From Sedimentisphaerales bacterium (GTDB lineage: Bacteria > Planctomycetota > Phycisphaerae > Sedimentisphaerales > SM23-30), in NCBI GenBank assembly GCA_016932145.1, contig JAFGDI010000231.1, positions 1 to 6,691 on the forward strand: 6,691 nucleotides of DNA. Direction: 5' to 3'. Shown here in pieces: positions 1 to 6,547 of the stretch. The notes under the pieces are model-generated. The model worked only from the letters and a program-made list of their open reading frames with translations. It did not search any database and was not told the DNA's origin. Positions within the stretch are counted from its first letter, which is position 1; every line of letters starts with the position of its first letter. Position numbers and translations under genes: made by a program.

Positions 1-1
1 A

Positions 2-1705
2 TTTCCTTCCGGCAGTTCATATAGTGTAATGGTTTTGCCTGCTTTTGGCACAATGACACCAGAGTTACTGGCACGAATTGGAGAGCTGGTAGAAGCCGGA
101 GCTGTGGTAATAGGTGAACCGCCGGTTAAGTCTCCCAGTTTGGTGGGGTATCCGCATTGTGATGAGCAGGTGAAAGAGCTGGCAGTTAAGATATGGGGCT
201 CTCTGAGTGTGCCGGAGGTTGTTACTGTGCGTAAGCATGGAAAGGGTGCGATCTATTGGGGCGGTGAGCTGTCGGTTGGTGATGGTTATGATCGTGGTCC
301 GATATTGGGAGGCAGTAACTGGATATGGTATAATGAGGGCGAGCCTTCAGTATCGGCAGAGACCGAGACGATATATTTTAAGCGTCAAATAGAGCTTACG
401 GAGGGCCGGACATTAGAGCGGGCACGGGTAGCAGTTACGGCTGATAATTCATTTGTGCTTTATGTTAATGGTAAACGAGTAGCAGAGGGCGACAATTTCA
501 ATATTATAAAGGAAGTATCGGTAGAGAGGTATTTGCAGTCAGGAGAAAATATTATAGCTGTGTCAGTGACAAATGACGGTGAGAGTAATAATCCTGCTGG
601 TCTGATCGCGGCTTTGGAGTTGGTATATAAAGACGGTACAGTGGAGACGATTTATACCGACACTTCGTGGTATGTAAGTCGTGAGGTATCTTCCGGCTGG
701 CAGACAGAGTTGCTGTCAGGACATGATAAGGGTAATGTTCTGGTGTCAGGACCGGCGACGATGAGTCCGTGGCATTTGAACTTATCGGCGAGCAGATCTG
801 AGTTGTATCCGGCGTATGAAGCGACGGCAACGGTATTGGGCCGGCTGGGTATCGAGGAGGATTTTTCTGCTGACGGGCCGTTACGCTATGGCCATCGTCA
901 GAGCCAGGCGATGGATATTTATTTTGTGTCAAATAGTAGTGATAAAGCGGTGAAGTGTGATTGCAGGTTCAGGGTTGATGGCGGTCGGGCAGAGTTATGG
1001 GACCCGGTTACGGGCGAGCGTCGTATTTTACCCGAGGTTCACGATAATGGTAGCCAGAGAGTTATACCATTACGCTTTGCTGCATATCAGAGTTATTTTG
1101 TAGTATTTGTGCATAGTTCAGAGATAGAGTCAGCGACAGTAATGTCAGAGAAAAACTTTGAAGAAGCAGAGCCAGTGGTAGATTTGGCAGGCCCATGGCA
1201 GGTTGCCTTTGATCCTGTCTGGGGTGGGCCGTCCAGTGTGGTATTTGATGAGCTGATGGATTGGACCATGAGTGAAGACCAGGGCATAAAGTACTATTCC
1301 GGGATAGCGATATATAGCAAGGTATTTGAGCTGTCGTTGGGTATATCCGCTGGTGAAAGAGTTTATCTTGATCTGGGTGAGGTGTATGATATGGCCAGGG
1401 TAAGGCTCAACGGTGAAGATTTGGGAGTGGTATGGTGTGCGCCCTGGCAAGTGGATATAACTCAGGCAGTTAAGTCAGGAGAGAATAAGTTGGAGATAGA
1501 GGTTGCTAATCGCTGGGTTAACCGGTTGGCAGGCGATCGTGCCCAGGCTGATGCCGGGGTTCGCATGCTCAGGTGGGACAATGGCATGTTGGGCGGCCAG
1601 GAGTACAGAGCTGGTCGCTATACTTTTACCACAGGGCAGGGGTATGATAATCTGTTGCCAGCGGGCTTGACAGGTCCGATAAAAATTAAAAAGTTTAAGC
1701 GGTGA
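2..1705 (+). CDS. GH106-like alpha-L-rhamnosidase, C-terminal part (5'-truncated)
   Basis: This is the C-terminal part of a large glycoside hydrolase. The frame is open to the window edge, and the first Met (base 29) has no convincing ribosome site and sits inside a conserved strand, so it is internal. Counting from that Met: residues 1-82 form the Rossmann-like segment typical of GH106-type enzymes (VLPAFGTMTPELLARI, then SPSLVGYP, then GKGAIYWGGELS). Residues about 85-245 are an inserted jelly roll (TADNSFVLYVNGKRVAEG). Residues 271-365 resume the family pattern (GRLGIEEDF, DIYFVSNSSD, ELWDPVTGE). Residues 385-558 are a GH2-type sugar-binding sandwich (YLDLGEVYDMARVRLNGEDLGVVWCAPWQVDI). The family removes terminal alpha-L-rhamnose from plant or algal polysaccharides. 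The catalytic carboxylates belong to the upstream barrel and cannot be checked, so activity is inferred. The gene ends in tandem stops (TGA TAG). No terminator is visible after it. Confidence 0.8.
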   Translation, partial: FPSGSSYSVMVLPAFGTMTPELLARIGELVEAGAVVIGEPPVKSPSLVGYPHCDEQVKELAVKIWGSLSVPEVVTVRKHGKGAIYWGGELSVGDGYDRGPILGGSNWIWYNEGEPSVSAETETIYFKRQIELTEGRTLERARVAVTADNSFVLYVNGKRVAEGDNFNIIKEVSVERYLQSGENIIAVSVTNDGESNNPAGLIAALELVYKDGTVETIYTDTSWYVSREVSSGWQTELLSGHDKGNVLVSGPATMSPWHLNLSASRSELYPAYEATATVLGRLGIEEDFSADGPLRYGHRQSQAMDIYFVSNSSDKAVKCDCRFRVDGGRAELWDPVTGERRILPEVHDNGSQRVIPLRFAAYQSYFVVFVHSSEIESATVMSEKNFEEAEPVVDLAGPWQVAFDPVWGGPSSVVFDELMDWTMSEDQGIKYYSGIAIYSKVFELSLGISAGERVYLDLGEVYDMARVRLNGEDLGVVWCAPWQVDITQAVKSGENKLEIEVANRWVNRLAGDRAQADAGVRMLRWDNGMLGGQEYRAGRYTFTTGQGYDNLLPAGLTGPIKIKKFKR

Positions 1706-1859
1706 TAGTCTGTAAGTGTGTTTCTGGTATTGATTTAGGTAGCAGGTGAAAAAATACTAAGATAATCTTTAGAATTGTATAAGAATTTTTCATTAAGGTA
1801 TAGCAGAGAATGAGAAGAAATAAGTAGTATCAGAGGCAAGGTTAAGATCAAGAGAAACA
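1706..1859 (+). other. AT-rich intergenic region before the sigma factor gene
   Basis: This 154-bp AT-rich gap has no ORF worth naming and no GC-rich hairpin with a T tract, so read-through from the hydrolase gene into the sigma gene is possible. It holds a weak promoter-like pair, an 11-bp dyad (AAGATAATCTT, 1759-1769), and a purine-rich leader before the sigma factor start. Confidence 0.6.
1730..1758 (+). promoter_or_regulatory. Possible promoter for the sigma/fecR pair
   Basis: TTGATT (1730-1735), a 17-bp spacer and AATACT (1753-1758) match the housekeeping consensus at 4 of 6 positions each. The adjoining dyad AAGAT-A-ATCTT (1759-1769) would lie across the start site and could be an operator. 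In such an AT-rich stretch this match is weak. Confidence 0.22.
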
Positions 1860-2375
1860 ATGGACAATAAGAGTTCAAAATTTTTCAGTTTATACACGAG
1901 CATTCATGGCCGGCTGTTGTCGTACATAATGATGATGGTGCATAATCAGAGTGCCGCTGAGGATCTGCTGCAAGAGACATTAGTTGTGATGTGGGAGAAA
2001 TTTGATAAGTTTCAGGAGGGTACAAATTTTGCGGCCTGGTCGATAGCGATAGCGAGGAATAAGTCGCTGGAGTATTTACGAGAGAACCGTAAAACGCGTA
2101 CAATATTTGATAATGACACCTATGAGAAGTTATCGTATGTGGCGGAGAATTCCTCGGCAGACCATGGTCAGCGAGTTTCGGCATTGGATACTTGTATAAA
2201 GAAGTTAAATAAGGCAGATCAGAAGATACTTGACCTCAGATATCGTCATAATATACCGGTAAAGCATATATCTTTGCAGATAGGTCGTCCGGTAAGCAGT
2301 GTATATTTGCACATATCAGGGATATTAGGATTATTGCGGGTATGTGTATCTCGCACATTGGCCCGTCAGGAATAG
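1860..2375 (+). CDS. ECF-type RNA polymerase sigma factor (planctomycete/verrucomicrobial type)
   Basis: A 171-residue sigma-70-family protein of the extracytoplasmic-function group, which directs RNA polymerase to a dedicated promoter set. Region 2 covers about residues 8-80 (FFSLYTSIHGRLLSYI, then AEDLLQETLVVMWEKFDKF, then FAAWSIAIARNKSLEYLRENRK). Region 4 covers about 108-165 (LNKADQKILDLRYRHNIPVKHISLQIGRPVSSVYLHI), a helix-turn-helix that reads the -35 element. Length and architecture fit the subfamily named after Rhodopirellula and Verrucomicrobium. One oddity: where family members usually read like SRIRRxLLxC after the recognition helix, this one reads SGILGLLRVC, losing basic residues. 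The start has a purine-rich AAGAGA just upstream, and the N-terminus begins at the usual point for the family. The gene lies 8 nt before a FecR-like gene, the expected regulator partner, so the two are probably co-transcribed. Confidence 0.9.
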   Translation: MDNKSSKFFSLYTSIHGRLLSYIMMMVHNQSAAEDLLQETLVVMWEKFDKFQEGTNFAAWSIAIARNKSLEYLRENRKTRTIFDNDTYEKLSYVAENSSADHGQRVSALDTCIKKLNKADQKILDLRYRHNIPVKHISLQIGRPVSSVYLHISGILGLLRVCVSRTLARQE

Positions 2376-2383
2376 AAGAAATA

Positions 2384-4054
2384 ATGTCACAGAGTAATTA
2401 CAGAGAAATAGACAGTCTGCTCTTTAAGGTGCTGGAGAATTGCAGTACAGATAAAGAGATAGAGCAGCTTAAGCAGTGGTTCGCGACTGATCCGGAAGCC
2501 ATTAATTACTATTGTGATTTTGTGAAGAATTATACCGCGGTCTTGACCAAGTATAATGATGAGTTAGAGTTGTCAGGTGGTCTTGATGGTAAGTTGCCAG
2601 CGGAACTTATAGGGTTAGAGGAACTGGCGGTTCAGGAGAAGAACTCCCCGGCGTTAGAACTGAGTTTTCCCGAAGAAATAGTTGGTCTGGAGCCAGTTAA
2701 GAAGGCCAGGGCTAAGAGGAGTAATAAGTCGTTGCTGACAATAGCGATAAGTACGCTGGCGGCGATATTTATAATAGCATTGAATGTGTATATTAATAAA
2801 GTTACACCTTATGAGATAGGTAATGTTACAGATGTACTTAATGCTGAGTTTTCAGGCGAGATGGCATTTAAGCCTGGTGATCGGCTGGTAAGCTCGCGGA
2901 CTGTGCATCTGACCAATGGGGTAGTAAAGTTTGCAACTGACAGTGGTGTTAATATTGTATTGGAAGCCCCGGCTGAATTTCGCTTTATGAATTCTGGAGA
3001 AGTATCGGTTCGCTATGGCAAGCTATTTGCACAGGTATCAGAGCAGGGCTATGGCTTTACGGTAGTAACACCTAATTCGCGAGTGGTAGATCAGGGTACA
3101 GAATTCGGTGTTATCTCTCAGATAGATGGTAATACCGAAGTATATATGTATAACGGTAAGGCTTTATTGTACGCTGGTGCTGAAAAGAATGCGGTAGTGA
3201 GCCGGTTATTGACTGAAGGTATGGCCGGTAAGGTTGACCGTAATCAGAAGTTGCGTGCCATACCGATGGAAGATGATGCTGTAGTTCGCGATTTCAGTTC
3301 AGATTCAAATCTGCTGTGGCGAGGTCAGAATATGGACCTGGCTGATATAGTAGGTGGCGGCAATGGTTTTGGCAGTGGTAAGCTGGACGCAGGTATTAAT
3401 GTAGAGACGGGCAAGCCGATATATGAGCTTGTGCGTGATGGCGTAACCTACGGAGTGGCGGGCTATAAGCCGGTAGTTGATAATAAGTATGTTGATGGTG
3501 TGTTTATTCCTGGGTTTAGTGCCGGGCCAGTACCGATATCATCAGATAGCAGTATAATGGCGACCTTTAAGGAAAATTCCAAGTGCTATTGGGGTTATAT
3601 AGTTAATGGAGCTTATCATAAGAGTTTTGATGTTCCTAAGCATCGTTTCGTACTAAATGGAGAAGTATTTGGTACTAAAGACAATTCGTCACTGGGAATG
3701 CATGCCAATCAAGGGATAACCTTTGACTTATCGGCAATTCGTCGAGATTTGCCGGGCGTGAAGATAAAGAGTTTTCGGGCACTGACGGGCATATCAGAGA
3801 CGGCGACAAAGTATATGTTAGAGATAAAGCGTGAGGAGCGGGCAGCAGTTGAGTTCAAAGTCTATCTGGACGGCGAGAAGGTACATGATGCCCGAATGAC
3901 CAATAGTGATGAGGCGGGAGAGGTCGAGATTCCGATCGAGCCTCAGAGTAAGTACCTGACACTGGCAGTGACAGAAAGTGACTGGACAGTAGCATATGCC
4001 TGGGGAATGTTTGGCCGACCAGAGCTGGTACTGGAGCTGGCAGAGAGAGAATAA
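2384..4054 (+). CDS. FecR-like membrane anti-sigma/sensor protein with C-terminal NPCBM sugar-binding domain
   Basis: A 556-residue protein, probably the membrane regulator of the adjacent sigma factor. Residues 1-60 are a helical, probably cytoplasmic segment (DSLLFKVLENC, LKQWFATDPEAINYYCDFV), the likely sigma-binding part. A basic stretch (KKARAKRSNK) precedes one transmembrane helix at about 117-136. The FecR domain spans about 175-265 (LEAPAEFRFMNSGEVSVRYGKLFAQV, VVTPNSRVVDQGTEFGV). A linker seen in planctomycete FecR proteins follows (DLADIVGGGNGFGSG, then YVDGVFIPG). The NPCBM domain occupies about 390-553, with the family hallmark GMHANQGITFDL at 438-449. The basic-inside rule places FecR and NPCBM on the outer face. 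The ATG at 2384 is chosen over one at 2342 because it avoids overlapping the sigma gene, has AGGA/AGAAG upstream and begins where the family begins. The anti-sigma role is inferred from synteny and FecR homology. Confidence 0.85.
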   Translation: MSQSNYREIDSLLFKVLENCSTDKEIEQLKQWFATDPEAINYYCDFVKNYTAVLTKYNDELELSGGLDGKLPAELIGLEELAVQEKNSPALELSFPEEIVGLEPVKKARAKRSNKSLLTIAISTLAAIFIIALNVYINKVTPYEIGNVTDVLNAEFSGEMAFKPGDRLVSSRTVHLTNGVVKFATDSGVNIVLEAPAEFRFMNSGEVSVRYGKLFAQVSEQGYGFTVVTPNSRVVDQGTEFGVISQIDGNTEVYMYNGKALLYAGAEKNAVVSRLLTEGMAGKVDRNQKLRAIPMEDDAVVRDFSSDSNLLWRGQNMDLADIVGGGNGFGSGKLDAGINVETGKPIYELVRDGVTYGVAGYKPVVDNKYVDGVFIPGFSAGPVPISSDSSIMATFKENSKCYWGYIVNGAYHKSFDVPKHRFVLNGEVFGTKDNSSLGMHANQGITFDLSAIRRDLPGVKIKSFRALTGISETATKYMLEIKREERAAVEFKVYLDGEKVHDARMTNSDEAGEVEIPIEPQSKYLTLAVTESDWTVAYAWGMFGRPELVLELAERE

Positions 4055-4061
4055 TTAACTT

Positions 4062-4118
4062 AGCCCAGATCATGGGTTTGAATTTAACAGGTTCTGAAAA
4101 CCTCAGGGGAGATTCCCC
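4062..4118 (+). other. Three consecutive small hairpins after the fecR-like gene
   Basis: Three short inverted repeats follow the stop codon. AGCCCA (4062-4067) pairs with TGGGTT (4073-4078), with one G-T wobble. AGGTT (4089-4093) pairs with AACCT (4099-4103). GGGGA (4106-4110) pairs with TCCCC (4114-4118). None is followed by a T run, so this is not a classic intrinsic terminator. They could be RNA stability elements or protein sites, and each stem is short enough to arise by chance. Confidence 0.35.
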
Positions 4119-4181
4119 GCGCAGAATTTGCATGTATGAAGAAAATCAGGTCCGGCTCAGAGCATTGTTTCTGTCTGGATC

Positions 4182-4211
4182 TTGATCAATAAAGAGTAAT
4201 GTTTATATATT
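4182..4211 (+). promoter_or_regulatory. Possible promoter for the secreted LamG/dockerin gene
   Basis: TTGATC (4182-4187), an 18-bp spacer and TATATT (4206-4211) resemble a housekeeping promoter (4/6 and 5/6 matches). It would start transcription around 4218 and give a leader of about 20 nt that still includes the ribosome site. If the gene instead depends on the adjacent ECF sigma factor, the true promoter would look different; its consensus is not known from this window. Confidence 0.35.
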
Positions 4212-4220
4212 TTTTTAACT

Positions 4221-4228
4221 GAGAAAGG
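4221..4228 (+). promoter_or_regulatory. Ribosome binding site for the 4238 gene
   Basis: GAGAAAGG ends 9 nt before the ATG at 4238. It supports that start over the out-of-frame ATG at 4233, which opens a two-codon frame (ATG AGA TGA) overlapping the real start. Confidence 0.6.
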
Positions 4229-4237
4229 CAAAATGAG

Positions 4238-6394
4238 ATGAAAAGGTCAAGGTTATTTATGTTGTTGGCATCAAGTGTGTTGATGCCCTTTGTTTATGCC
4301 CAGGGTGCAGATAATGTGAGTTATACGGCAACGGGCAGTCCTGGCAGTGCGCCAGATGGTAATGATACAGTTGATGTCTGGACCGTAACCGGCGATGGCG
4401 GCAGTGATCGCAGTCTGCTCAAGGGTGGTCAGGATGGCAATAATAATGTATGGACTATCTGGGATCTGGACGGTGGTGCAGGTACTTATGCAACCCATAA
4501 TTTCGCCGGTGGAGCATTATATACTGGTCAGTCGGTATCACTGGACTGGACGCATCGTGTTGATATTGATATAGCTGTTGGCGTTCGGCTGCTTAGTGGT
4601 AGTAATGTAGAGGCTGAGTTTAAGCTGACTAATGCGTCTCATTATTTTTCCAGGTATGATACTGGCAGCGGCGTATTTGTGAATACCAAAAAGCGATTTG
4701 ATAATTATGACCTGTTCCGGGTGAACTTTACTGTTCTGGGAGCAAACAGTTATCAGATGAGCGTAACAGAAGGAACGATCGCAGATAATGGCTTTAATCC
4801 AACGGAAGATACCAATGCTGCTCCTGGTGATGTAGTTGATATATGGACCGGAACATTTACCGGAGCTGGTATAACCGGCATCCAGATCTATACCGAAGGC
4901 GGAAATGAAAGCGATGTCTGGTATGACGATCTGAGCATTAATGATAACTGGCTCAATCATCCGCATCAGGAATATCCGGCATTGGGTCAGACTGAAGTGG
5001 CGGTAGCTGGTCTGGAATTATCGTGGACTATACCGCAGGGCAGAGGCGTTAATCCTGAAACATTTGTAGTTGACCCGAACCTGGTGTCAATGAACCTTTA
5101 TATTAATGAGAATGAGCCGAACTTTGTTTCAGTTACACCGATAGCTGTAACCAGTTGGAACAGTACAACTAATAAGGCAGCATATACACCGGCAGCAGCT
5201 CTGAATAAGAATAGCACTTATTTCTGGCGGGTTGATAGTGTGTTGGACAACAACACAGTTCGTCAGGGTGATATCTGGCAGTTTGAAACAGAGCTGACGC
5301 GTGCAGTTATTGTATCTTATTCAGGCTATCAGCAGGTAGATCTGGGTGGTACAGCAAATCTCAGTGTGGTAGTAGAGTCAGACTCACCTGAAGTATATCA
5401 GTGGTATAAGTATGTAGATGGCGTATCAGATATTGCTCTGGTTGACGGTGGTGATATTTCTGGTGCAAATGCTGCAACTCTTTCTATAGCCAATGCCCAG
5501 CCGGAAGATGATGGCAAGTATTATTGTGTAGTTAATAATGATTCTGGTCTGGCAGTAACATCAGCACAGATCTTGATGAGTACCAGAAGGGCGATTGCAT
5601 ATTGGGATTTTGAAAACGGTAATCTGGATAGCATCGTTTCTGGCAGTCCAACAACGCTTGCAGCCGGTGAGCCGGCATTTGTTCCCGGCATTCTTGGTGA
5701 CGGCGTGCAGTTTGATAATGATACAGAGCTTATCTATACCGATCCTATGCTGGTGTCATATTTTGATATTTGCAACTATGGTATGACCGTTGCTTGTTGG
5801 GTTAAGACCAATGACGCACAGCACTGGGCACCGTTGGTAGCTCGTAATGGCGATGGTGGTCAGGGCTGGCAGTTGCGTCAGAATGGTAATACCGCCAATC
5901 GCCCCTGCTTTACTACTCGTGGCACTGGCAATGATGATGGTACTGCGGCCAATCGTAATATCTTTGACCAGGAATGGCATTTCGTTGTTGGTACATTTGA
6001 TGGTACAGTTAAGAAGGTATATATTGATGGTATATTGAGTGTAGTTTACTCAACCGATACCGGCACTGTTGTAAAGACCGGCGACGCTGCGACAGCTCCG
6101 ATCAATGCCAGTACCTCACCAGTTGCTATTGGTGGTCGCGTGAGCGGTGGAGCAGGTGCATTGAACATAGAGACTAACAATAATATAGCTGGTATCTATG
6201 ATGAAGTAGCGATCTATAATTATGCCTTGTCAGCTCAGGAAGTAGCTCAGGTCTATGCTAATATAAGTGGTAATGAGATTTGTATAAGTCAGACTTATGA
6301 TCTTAGCGGCGACTGTGTTATTGATATTGAAGATCTGGCACTTATGGCAGATGAATGGCTGAGTGATTCTGGTATCAGGCCATCGGTTAATTAA
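4238..6394 (+). CDS. Secreted multidomain LamG/Ig-like/Fn3-like protein with dockerin-like C-terminal calcium loop
   Basis: A 718-residue exported protein, probably a cell-surface or extracellular glycan-binding protein. Residues 1-21 form a signal peptide (KRSR, hydrophobic core, likely cleavage after VYA). Residues 22-236 are a beta-rich domain I do not recognise, ending DVWYDDLSIND. Residues about 242-352 look Fn3-like (LELSWTIPQG, STYFWRVDSVL, GDIWQFET). Residues about 355-447 are Ig-like (YQWYKYVDG, DDGKYYCVVNNDSG) but lack the first disulfide cysteine, where LSVVVE stands instead. Residues about 452-675 are a LamG/concanavalin-like domain (AYWDFENG, MTVACWVKT, WHFVVGTFDGTVKKVYIDG, YDEVAIYNYALSAQEV). 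Residues 688-700 are one dockerin-type calcium loop, DLSGDCVIDIEDL, with ligands at 688, 690, 692, 696 and 699, followed by ADEWL. Cys682 and Cys693 may form a disulfide. No catalytic domain is visible. The ligand is unknown; position next to sigma/fecR suggests control by that pair. Confidence 0.85.
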   Translation: MKRSRLFMLLASSVLMPFVYAQGADNVSYTATGSPGSAPDGNDTVDVWTVTGDGGSDRSLLKGGQDGNNNVWTIWDLDGGAGTYATHNFAGGALYTGQSVSLDWTHRVDIDIAVGVRLLSGSNVEAEFKLTNASHYFSRYDTGSGVFVNTKKRFDNYDLFRVNFTVLGANSYQMSVTEGTIADNGFNPTEDTNAAPGDVVDIWTGTFTGAGITGIQIYTEGGNESDVWYDDLSINDNWLNHPHQEYPALGQTEVAVAGLELSWTIPQGRGVNPETFVVDPNLVSMNLYINENEPNFVSVTPIAVTSWNSTTNKAAYTPAAALNKNSTYFWRVDSVLDNNTVRQGDIWQFETELTRAVIVSYSGYQQVDLGGTANLSVVVESDSPEVYQWYKYVDGVSDIALVDGGDISGANAATLSIANAQPEDDGKYYCVVNNDSGLAVTSAQILMSTRRAIAYWDFENGNLDSIVSGSPTTLAAGEPAFVPGILGDGVQFDNDTELIYTDPMLVSYFDICNYGMTVACWVKTNDAQHWAPLVARNGDGGQGWQLRQNGNTANRPCFTTRGTGNDDGTAANRNIFDQEWHFVVGTFDGTVKKVYIDGILSVVYSTDTGTVVKTGDAATAPINASTSPVAIGGRVSGGAGALNIETNNNIAGIYDEVAIYNYALSAQEVAQVYANISGNEICISQTYDLSGDCVIDIEDLALMADEWLSDSGIRPSVN

Positions 6395-6407
6395 AAAATG
6401 TTATAGC

Positions 6408-6440
6408 CTTCCCCTCCTGTCGTTGTGGCAGGGGGGGAGG
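6408..6440 (+). terminator. GC-rich hairpin, probable terminator of the LamG/dockerin gene
   Basis: The arm at 6408-6419 pairs with 6429-6440 over 12 positions (two are G-T), around a 9-nt loop, starting 13 nt after the stop codon. This is the strongest local stem in the window. The T tract after it is poor (TTATGGAAAAGTTTT), so termination may be incomplete or it may act mainly as a 3'-end stabiliser. Confidence 0.6.
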
Positions 6441-6502
6441 TTATGGAAAAGTTTTAGTTTCGGACCGTCCACAGAGAATTATTAAAAAACTGAATTGTGA
6501 AA

Positions 6503-6535
6503 CCAGGGTTCAGAATGTTGCCAGGCTCAGAAATG
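6503..6535 (+). repeat. Imperfect direct repeat inside the foldback
   Basis: CCAGGGTTCAGAATG (6503-6517) and CCAGGCTCAGAAATG (6521-6535) are near copies, differing by one substitution and two single-base indels. Each carries a sequence able to pair with CTGAGCCCTG at 6544-6553, which is what creates the two competing stems. Confidence 0.5.
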
Positions 6536-6547
6536 AGTCTGTCCTGA
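6515..6547 (+). CDS. Possible 10-codon leader peptide (speculative)
   Basis: An ATG at 6515 opens MLPGSEMSLS followed by TGA at 6545-6547. AGGG (6505-6508) sits 6 nt upstream as a usable ribosome site. The frame runs through the loop of the T8-tailed stem and stops inside its 3' arm, so a translating ribosome would disturb the stem. There is no run of a regulatory amino acid, and a frame this short is often chance. Confidence 0.15.
   Translation: MLPGSEMSLS

Noticed and set aside
29..31. ATG at 29 as true start of the hydrolase
   Set aside because: The frame stays open to the window edge (FPSGSSYSV before the Met), no ribosome site is present, and the Met falls inside a conserved family strand.
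552..932. 126-codon open frame on the minus strand
   Set aside because: It lies wholly inside the hydrolase gene, its translation is low-complexity in Ser, Pro, Thr and Tyr with no recognisable motif, and the + strand frame has clear family homology.
2342..2383. Upstream in-frame ATG of the fecR-like gene
   Set aside because: It would add 14 residues (MCISHIGPSGIEEI) that merely translate the end of the sigma gene; the ATG at 2384 has purine-rich signals upstream and fits the family start.
4233..4241. Two-codon ATG AGA TGA frame overlapping the secreted-protein start
   Set aside because: It could be imagined as a start-stop regulatory element, but it arises easily in this A-rich leader, and the GAGAAAGG spacing favours the ATG at 4238.
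4538..4966. 142-codon open frame on the minus strand
   Set aside because: It is a shadow of the secreted-protein gene; rich in Ile, without a recognisable domain or ribosome site.
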